Shown piece after piece: positions 51,168 to 59,400 of a stretch of DNA of 64,000 nt (position 1 is the first letter of the stretch; the number at the start of each line of letters is the position of its first letter). Source of the DNA: Lachnospiraceae bacterium (GTDB lineage Bacteria > Bacillota > Clostridia > Lachnospirales > Lachnospiraceae). The DNA lies in NCBI GenBank assembly GCA_910575005.1, contig CAJTCL010000003.1:1-64000 (forward strand). Direction: 5' to 3'. A program made the translations under genes and the position numbers. Under the pieces are notes generated by a model. That model made no database searches and was not told where the DNA came from. It saw only the letters and a program-made list of their open reading frames with translations.

Positions 51168-52871
51168 ATGCTGGAAATAGGATCAGTGATTGATGGAAAA
51201 TATCGAATATTAAGTGAAATTGGACGCGGTGGAATGAGTGTCGTTTATATGGCGATTAATGAGAAGGCGAATAAGACCTGGGCCATCAAAGAGGTGCGCA
51301 GAGATGGCGTTGTAAATTATGATGAAGTCAAGCAGGGATTACTGGTTGAGACGGAAATGCTTAAAAAGCTTAAGCATGACCATCTGCCCAGTATTGTGGA
51401 TGTCATTGACCAGGAAGACACTTTTTTGATTGTGATGGACTATATAGAAGGAAACCATTTGGGAAAATCACTGGAAGAATGTGACGCACAGCCACAGGAG
51501 CTGGTGATTGAGTGGGCAAAACAGCTCTGTGATGTGCTGGGCTATCTTCATTCTAGAAAACCACCAATTATTTATCGGGATATGAAGCCATCCAATGTCA
51601 TGCTTAAGCCAGACGGCAATCTAATGTTAATTGATTTTGGTACAGCAAGAGAATTTAAAGAAAAAAATTTGGCGGACACTACTTGTCTTGGTACGGTGGG
51701 GTATGCTGCGCCTGAACAGTTTGGCGGTAGAGGCCAGACCGATATCAGAACGGATATCTATTGTCTAGGGGCAACGTTGTATCATCTGGTGACAGGAAAA
51801 AACCCTTCCGAACCGCCCTATGAGATTTTGCCGATTCGCGAGGTCAATGCCAGCCTGTCTGATGGTCTGCAGAGGATTATTCAGAAGTGTACCCAGAAAA
51901 ATCCAGAAGACCGCTATCAGTCTTGTGCGGAATTGATGTATGATTTGGAACATTATGAGATTATGGACGAACGGTATCGAAAGCGGCAAAAACGTAAGTT
52001 GTTTGCTTTTACCGCCTCCACTGTCTTGACGATAGCGCTGGCTGGAACTTCTTTTTGGGGTTATTTGTCTGCGGAACAGAAAAAAAGTGAAAATTATCAA
52101 GTGATTTTAACCAGAGCTTCTGACGCTTCGATTACCGCAGAGGAACGGATTTCCTATTATTTGTCGGCAATTGCTACGAAACCTACAAATACGCGTGCTT
52201 ATTTGGAATTGATAGAGATGTTGTTGTCAAAGGATGGTCTTACGAAGGGCGAGGCGGCAGTATTTACGCAGCTACAGGCCGGCTTAGATCAGACCAATGC
52301 CGCTGGATTTTCTTCCACTTTATATCCGCTGGAACAGTTAAAAGCGGCGGATCCACAGGGGTATGCGCAAGTCTGCTATGAGATCGGAAGTGCTTACTGG
52401 TATGACTATGAAGTGGAAGCAGATCGCAGTATTGCGGCAGCAGATTGGTTTGAATCTTCTGCAGAATATTATCAGACAGCAGCCATTTATTGTGAGATCG
52501 GTGCATGTCAGCAACAGATTAAGAAATATGCTGGTCAGGAACGGACAGAAAAAATGTATCAGGCATATGGGCAGCTTTGGGAAAAGCTGTCACAGTTGGC
52601 AGAAGCGGCGGAAAAAGAGGAGGATGAGACTAAGCTTCTGGTGTGGCCGGAAGTAGTAGCAGCTATATCCGATAAGGCACAATATTTTCTGAAAAATACC
52701 TCCAGAGATGATTTAAATCAATTGTTGAATCGTATTGAAAAGCAGTCTGGACAATTGGGCAGCCAGACTAGTTTTGAGGAGATTCGCCAGTCCATTCACA
52801 GGCTTTCAGATCAAATCGAAGATGCCAGAGCACGGATTGAATCTGGAGAGGGGCAGGAGGCAAAGTCATGA
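51168..52871 (+). CDS. Membrane Ser/Thr protein kinase without PASTA domains
   Basis: A 567-residue kinase. The Hanks-type catalytic domain (~10-265) has the glycine loop EIGRGGMSVVYMA, Lys in TWAIKEVR, the catalytic loop IYRDMKPSNVML (HRD replaced by YRD), LIDFGTARE and GYAAPEQFGG. One membrane span lies at ~278-300. An outside region (~305-567) looks TPR-like and helical, unlike the PASTA sensor of PrkC. It starts at ATG 51168 behind AGGAGGATAT. It overlaps the next gene by four bases. Likely substrates are the FHA protein and the small membrane protein beside it. Confidence 0.93.
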   Translation: MLEIGSVIDGKYRILSEIGRGGMSVVYMAINEKANKTWAIKEVRRDGVVNYDEVKQGLLVETEMLKKLKHDHLPSIVDVIDQEDTFLIVMDYIEGNHLGKSLEECDAQPQELVIEWAKQLCDVLGYLHSRKPPIIYRDMKPSNVMLKPDGNLMLIDFGTAREFKEKNLADTTCLGTVGYAAPEQFGGRGQTDIRTDIYCLGATLYHLVTGKNPSEPPYEILPIREVNASLSDGLQRIIQKCTQKNPEDRYQSCAELMYDLEHYEIMDERYRKRQKRKLFAFTASTVLTIALAGTSFWGYLSAEQKKSENYQVILTRASDASITAEERISYYLSAIATKPTNTRAYLELIEMLLSKDGLTKGEAAVFTQLQAGLDQTNAAGFSSTLYPLEQLKAADPQGYAQVCYEIGSAYWYDYEVEADRSIAAADWFESSAEYYQTAAIYCEIGACQQQIKKYAGQERTEKMYQAYGQLWEKLSQLAEAAEKEEDETKLLVWPEVVAAISDKAQYFLKNTSRDDLNQLLNRIEKQSGQLGSQTSFEEIRQSIHRLSDQIEDARARIESGEGQEAKS

Positions 52872-53359
52872 CCTATGAAATGTATCGCAATATTTTTATC
52901 ATATGCAGCGTATCAGCTGGTGTAACAGGATTGGTGACAATCCTCCTGTTTTTTTTGTTACGGATTCCAGCGGTGATTGGAGAATTGACAGGAGTTACTG
53001 CCAGAAAGGGCATTGAGGAGATCCGCAACGGCAATGTAAAAAACAGTCATCAGAAGCGAGAACCTAAGAGAAAAAAGAGGCGCCAAAAAGAAAAAACAGA
53101 TCTCAATGCTTCTAATATGATACAAAGTCAAGACCAGCAAATGGGGACGGCAGTATTGACACAAGACCAGCAAATGGGGACAGCGGTTCTGGCGCAAGAA
53201 CAGGCAATAGAGATCCTTGGATGGAATCGGCAGATGGAGACTGCATTACTTCAGAATCAGGAAAATGATACTGCCCTGCTGGGAGCAGAATTTGAGGTAT
53301 TACAGGATATCACCATTGTTCATACAGAGGAATCTGTGTCTGATATAGGACGTGTTTAA
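52868..53359 (+). CDS. Small membrane protein with repeated TAVL/TALL motifs, 163 aa
   Basis: One membrane span lies at ~8-34 (IFIICSVSAGVTGLVTILLF), followed by a strongly basic stretch (~58-77), which predicts a cytosolic C-terminus. That tail carries MGTAVL (Thr94), MGTAVL (Thr105), METALL (Thr125) and NDTALL (Thr135). The first two form an exact 11-residue tandem repeat, the same spacing as the TxVL pair in the FHA protein. It shares ATGA with the kinase gene. I know no family for it. It looks like a phospho-docking scaffold that would recruit the FHA protein to the membrane (inference). Confidence 0.75.
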   Translation: MTYEMYRNIFIICSVSAGVTGLVTILLFFLLRIPAVIGELTGVTARKGIEEIRNGNVKNSHQKREPKRKKRRQKEKTDLNASNMIQSQDQQMGTAVLTQDQQMGTAVLAQEQAIEILGWNRQMETALLQNQENDTALLGAEFEVLQDITIVHTEESVSDIGRV

Positions 53360-53373
53360 GATTGATCTCAGCA

Positions 53374-53398
53374 GCAAGAACGCCGTTGGCGTCCTTGC
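53374..53398 (+). terminator. Hairpin before the giant Ig-repeat gene
   Basis: GCAAG-A-ACGCC pairs with GGCGT-C-CTTGC (one A/C mismatch) around a GTT loop. No T-run follows, so it may be an mRNA-processing or stabilising hairpin rather than a terminator. It lies 25 bases before the next start codon. Confidence 0.4.
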
Positions 53399-53422
53399 AT
53401 GGATAGGGAAAGGGGAATAGGG

Positions 53423-56400
53423 ATGAAAACAGCAAAGCGAAAAAGAGCAATAGCATTCGTTCTTGCATTTCTGTTGGTGCTCCAGGCTGTGTGCCGTGAG
53501 GAGTATGTTCAGGCAATAGCAGTGAGAAATAATACTTACGAAGCAGTAGATCAGTATAGTTTTTCTGTCACTGAGAAATTGGAGGAATCGGAAAAACAGA
53601 TTCCCATAGTGGGAGCCAAAGTGCAGATGACAGTGTCTGATCGCATAAATACGATTAGTCCAGGGGATGGAAGTGTCAGCCCAGAGGATGGCAAGATTAC
53701 CCCAGAGGATGGAATGGTAAGTCCAATGGACGCTTTGCTGATTCCTGGAACTGTGTTAGGGACTGGAATTACAGATCAGGAAGGCAAAGTTACTGTTTCG
53801 GTTCCCAAAGGCGTAAAAAGTCAATTCTGTGAGTATACCATTACCAAGGAAGGGTATCATACCCTAGAAAAAGTGACGATGGAAGATGCGGCGCCAGAAA
53901 AGGACATTGAGGCCTCTCTCTCATGGATTCCAGTGTTTGAGAAAGAGGAAGCGCAGGAGATTACCTGGAAAACGGAAGGTTATAAAAATGTGCTGGTGGA
54001 TAGTCAGGGAAATGAAATTCTGGGGGCATCCTATGCTATTGTAAGAGCAAAAGACAATAGACATAAGATTTTGGAAAAAGATGAAGTGGAAAAATATGTT
54101 GTCATTGACCAAAATACTGGAGAGATTAGGCCGCAAGATTTACAGAAGTTCTACCAGGATGCTGGGAGTTCTAAAGAAGAATTTCGGGAATTGCCTCTCA
54201 TCCTTACCATACAGGCACAAATATCAGATACCAAAGATCAGAAAGTAGAAACCGCAGAGTATACATTACAGATGGGGAAAGCCAAGGATATTGTTACATG
54301 GGAACCGTTTGCCGAAGATATTTTAGTGCGCGGAACAGAATCAGCCAGACTAAAAGCGCAGTCTGTAGGAGGACAGGCAGTCAATTACAAGCTTTTGGAA
54401 GGAGAGACTATTGTCAAAGCAGAACCAAGGGATGGTAGAATTACCTTTCATCATCCACATATTGGAAGGGTAGTCGCAAAAGCCTATACGACAGAAAGTA
54501 GTTTATATCAGCCGGCAGAAAATCAATATCAATTTTCTGTCTTAAATAGAAACATAGATCGTAATGCTTTAAAACTCAATGGTTTCCAGTATGACCAAGA
54601 TGGCAGGTTAAAGGAAGTTATCATAGATTATGGTACATACAAAGAAAACCCAAGCTGGTTTGTGGGAGATCGTCTGACTGTGACAATGCCAGGATTTGAG
54701 TTTAATCATGTGAAGGAAGAACAGGATGAGTGGAAGGACTGTTATCCGTTGACACAGGTCTCGCCGTCTGATGGGAGAGTGAATGCCGAATTTTCCATGA
54801 AAGAAATCAAGTCTGGCAAACGAACTGGGACAGTAAAAGCAGAGAATATTCAATGGGATTGTCATAAACCACATGCACTGAAGATTAGCTATTTGGAGGA
54901 AGAGATTGGCAACAACTTTGTAGCAAAAGTATTTGATAAAATAAAGAAATATTTTACCAAACAAAAAGTAGTTGTCGAACTATCAGCGACCGATACGGAG
55001 AGCGGCGTCAGTCGTATGGTCTGGAAACTGGGAGACAGAGAAATTGTTTTGACAGAAGAGGATATTGAGACAGAGCCAACAACAGGGGTCTCTACTGGAA
55101 GGTTTCTGGCAGAAGAAGAGGAGTTGAAAGAACAAGAATGGAATCTGAATTTTAAAGTATGGGATCGAGCAGGCAATCAGGCAGATTACAAAGAAGAACA
55201 GCAGTATATAGTATGGGACACCAAAGCGCCGAAGATAGAAATATTGTCTAAGGAGAAAAAAACATATTATAAGGAGCCCAGAGAAGTTACTATCAAGGTG
55301 ACAGAAACATATTTTGCAGCAGAAAAAATCTGTGCCAGTCTCACCGCTTATGATGGGAATTTGCATAAACAACCCCAGACTATGGTTCAGATTAGAGAGA
55401 AATCGGTAGCGGTAAAGGATTTGGCAGAAGAACTGCAAAAACAGGAAGTTTGGCATTCTGTGGGAAATGTTCATACCGTTAAAATTGTCTATGATGCAGA
55501 GGCGAACTATGAGTTTGAGATAGAGGCGGAGGATATTGTCGGAAATAAATCGCCAAAACAGAAAGAGACCTTTTGGATTGATAAAACGCCTCCCACAGAA
55601 CCACAATTTTCCTATCAAAGCAAAGCTGAGATTTATGATGTCAAAGAGGAAGGCATAAATAAAAAATATTGCAGTGCAGATGTTGTGGTGACAATCAAAA
55701 CACAAGATACATTGTCAGGAGTGGAGCGTCTAGAATGGAGAGAAGATACGAATTCGGAGTGGAAAAAGGTAAATTTTATAGTTGAAAAATTTATGGTAAC
55801 AGGGAGAGTTACGTTATCCACTGAGGGAGAGAGAACCATCCAGATAAGAGTGTTTGACAAAGCAGGGAACATTACAGAACACACAGACAGTGAAAATCGA
55901 GTGATTATTGATAAGACTAATCCAAAGCTTACGGTTTCTTATCAGAAAGAACAGGCTGTCAATGGGAATTATTACAATCAGACAAGAACAGCGACGATTT
56001 CTATCAAGGAAAAATATTTTAATGCCAAAGATGTCAACGCTAAGTTACAATTACAAGATGCAGCAGGAAAGTCTCTTTCTGAGCAGGCCAAGATCAAGAT
56101 AGCTGGGAAAACAGTGAAAGTGACAGAGGTTTTGGAAGAACTTCAAAAGAAGGAAAACTGGACAGTTTCTGGTGAAACGCATAGCATTGAGATTGCGTAT
56201 TTTGAGGATGCCAAATATCAAATTTGGTTTCAGGCAGAGGATCTGGCAGGAAATAAATCAAACCAATATCAGGAAGATTTCTGGGTAGATCAGACAGATC
56301 CCGCAGAGCCGCAGATTGTCTACAGCGAACAGAGAACTGTATCAGATCATCAGAAAAAGGAACACTATTATAATAAGAATGTCATTGTCACCATACACAC

Positions 56401-59400
56401 AGAAGATAATTTATCAGGAATTGACTATGTAGAATGGAGAGAAAACAGTAATTCTAATTGGAATGCTGCCAAATGTGAAATGCAGGGAACAGCGGGCACA
56501 GCTAGATTTACTATAGACGCAGAGGGAAGCAGAAATATCTCTGTGAGAATTTATGATAAGGCTGGAAACTGCACAGAACATACAGATGGCGATCATCAGG
56601 TTATTATTGACTGGACAGACCCAGTACTTACAGTATCTTATGGGGAAGAGCAGGCCGTCAATGGGAATTATTACAAAAAAGAAAGAACGGCTACTATTCT
56701 AGTGGAAGAGGAGCATTTTAATGCCGCAGGAATCACAGCGGGGCTGCAGGCGAAAAATGCTTTTGGTAAATTGCTTTCTACAGAGACAGAAATCAAAGTG
56801 GCAGATAAAACCATAAAAGCAGTAGATCTCTCTGTGGAATTGCAAAAAGAGGAGAATTGGAAAGCATCTGGCAATACCCATGAGATTACGATTGTCTATT
56901 CTAAAGATGCCCAGTATGAGGTTTGGATTCAGGCGGAGGATCTGGCTGGTAATCAATCCAATAAGTATCAAGAAAATTTCTGGGTAGATCAGAGCAAACC
57001 CAAACAACCTGTGATCAAATATAACAAAGAACAAAATCAGGTTTTTGAAGATGATACCAATAAGAAATATTATAAGAGTAATGTGTATGTAAGTATTATG
57101 GCAGAGGATGGTCTGTCAGGAATTGACTTTATTGAATGGAGAGAGAACAAGGAATCTGACTGGGAGTCTGTGGATTTTACAGTAGAGGGAACTACTGCTG
57201 CGGCCAAAATTACATTGGACACAGAAGGGCAGAGACATATTTCAGTGAGGATTTATGATAAAGCGGGCAACTGTGTAGAATATACAGATAAGGACAATCA
57301 AATTATTATTGATAAGACAGATCCAGTACTTTCAGTATCTTACGGTCGGGAACAGGTGTGGCAGGAAGGCTATTATGGCAGGACAAGAATAGCTGAAGTT
57401 ACAGTGGAGGAGGAGCATTTTGATGCCGCTGACCTCACGGCAAGTCTGCTGTTGCGGGATGCAGAAGGCAGTCTGCTTGCCGAAGAGACAGAAGTGTTAG
57501 TGAATGGAAAAAAAGTGACAGTTGCAAAAGCCCTCAAAGAACTGCAGAAAAATGAGAATTGGTCTACTTCTGGGAATACCCATACAACGACGATTGTCTA
57601 TTCTGAGGATGCCAAGTATGAGATTGAGATTCAGGTCAAGGATCTGGCAAGAAATCAGTCACAAGAATATACAGAAATCTTTTGGATAGATCAGACAAAG
57701 TCGGAACAGCCTGTTATCACTTACAGCGATGCACAGAATCAGGTGGAAGGAAAGCAGATAAAGAAATATTACAACAAGAATGTAACTGTAAATGTTACAG
57801 TAGAAGATAATCTGTCAGGAATTGACCGCATGGAATGGAGAGAGTACGGCGAATCTGATTGGCATCTGTTGGAATTGAAAGCGGAGGGAACGGCTGTTTT
57901 TGCCAGCTTTACACTGGAACAAGAGGGACAGAGAAATATTTCACTGAGAATTTATGACAGAGCCGGAAATTTGACAGAGTACACTGATATAGATCATCAG
58001 ATCATTATTGATAAGACAAAACCAGTACTTTCGGTCATTTACGACAAGCAGGAGGCAGAGAATAAAAATTATTATCGCAGCACAAGGACCGCTGTCATTA
58101 CTGTGAAGGAGGAGCATTTTGATGCCGCAGATCTTACAGCTGAGATATTGCTAAAGAATGCTGCTGGAAAACTTCTAACAGAACAAGAAATTTTGGTGGC
58201 AGGGAAACAAGTAACAGCAACAGAGGCCCTCAAGGAATTGCAGAAAAACGAAAACTGGATCGCTTCAGGAAATATCCATAAGATTACTGTTATCTATGCT
58301 GAAGATGCCGCGTATGAGGTTAAGATTCATATTAAGGATCTGGCGCGAAATGAATCACAGAAATATACAGAAAAATTTTGGGTAGATCAGACAGAACCCA
58401 AACAGCCCATCATCACTTACAGCAAAGAGAAAAATCTGGTCAAGGGAAAAAAGGCAAATAAGAAGTATTACAGTGGAAATGTATTTGTTGAGATAAAAGC
58501 AGATGATAGCATGGCTGGCGTTGACTATATGGAATGGAGCGTGGATGATAAAAAAAGTTGGACCAAAATTGGGCGAAAGGAATTAGAGATTACAGGAAAT
58601 GCAGTCACAGCCAAAAATCTAAAAATAGATCAGGAAGGCCAAAAACAGATTGTCGCAGTAAGAATTTATGACAAGGCAGGCAATTGTAAAGAATACACAG
58701 ACAGTGGAAACCAGATTTTTATTGATCGTACCAATCCGGTAGTGAGGATCTCTTATCAGGAGCAGCAGGCGATGTATGATAGATATTATGACAAGCCAAG
58801 GACTGCAACGATTTCCATTGAGGACAAGAATTTTGATGCCTCTTATGTGACTGTAAAAGCCAAGGCGGGGGATGTTACTGGAAGCGAGATCTCAGACAAT
58901 ATAAAAGTAGTGGTTGACAAGAAATCAATTAAAATGAAAGAACTTTCACAGGTGCTAAAAAAGAGCGGAAACTGGGACTATAACAAGAAAGAAAAAGTAT
59001 ATCAGACAACGATTGAGTTTTCTAAAGATGCCGAATATCAGTTTAGTATTGAGACCAAAGATTTGGCGCTGCGTACCTCCAACAAAGAAGAATCTTATTT
59101 TTGCGTTGATAAAACCTGTCCTCAGGAATTGGAGATTAGCTATAACAAACCTGTATTGGAAAAGATCTTGGAAAAAGTGACTTTTGGATATTACAAGAGT
59201 CATGTGATTGTAAATTTTTCAGCGAAAGATGATACAGCGGGTATTGATACCCTTAGTTGGAATTATACTCGTGAACCTGGTGTCAGTGATCAGAATCTTT
59301 CCAAACAAGGGGGAGATGTAAAGCAATCAGAGCTTACTTTTTCCAAAGATCGAAGGCAAGCCTCCTATCAAATGAAATTAACCGCTAAGGAAGCAGACCA

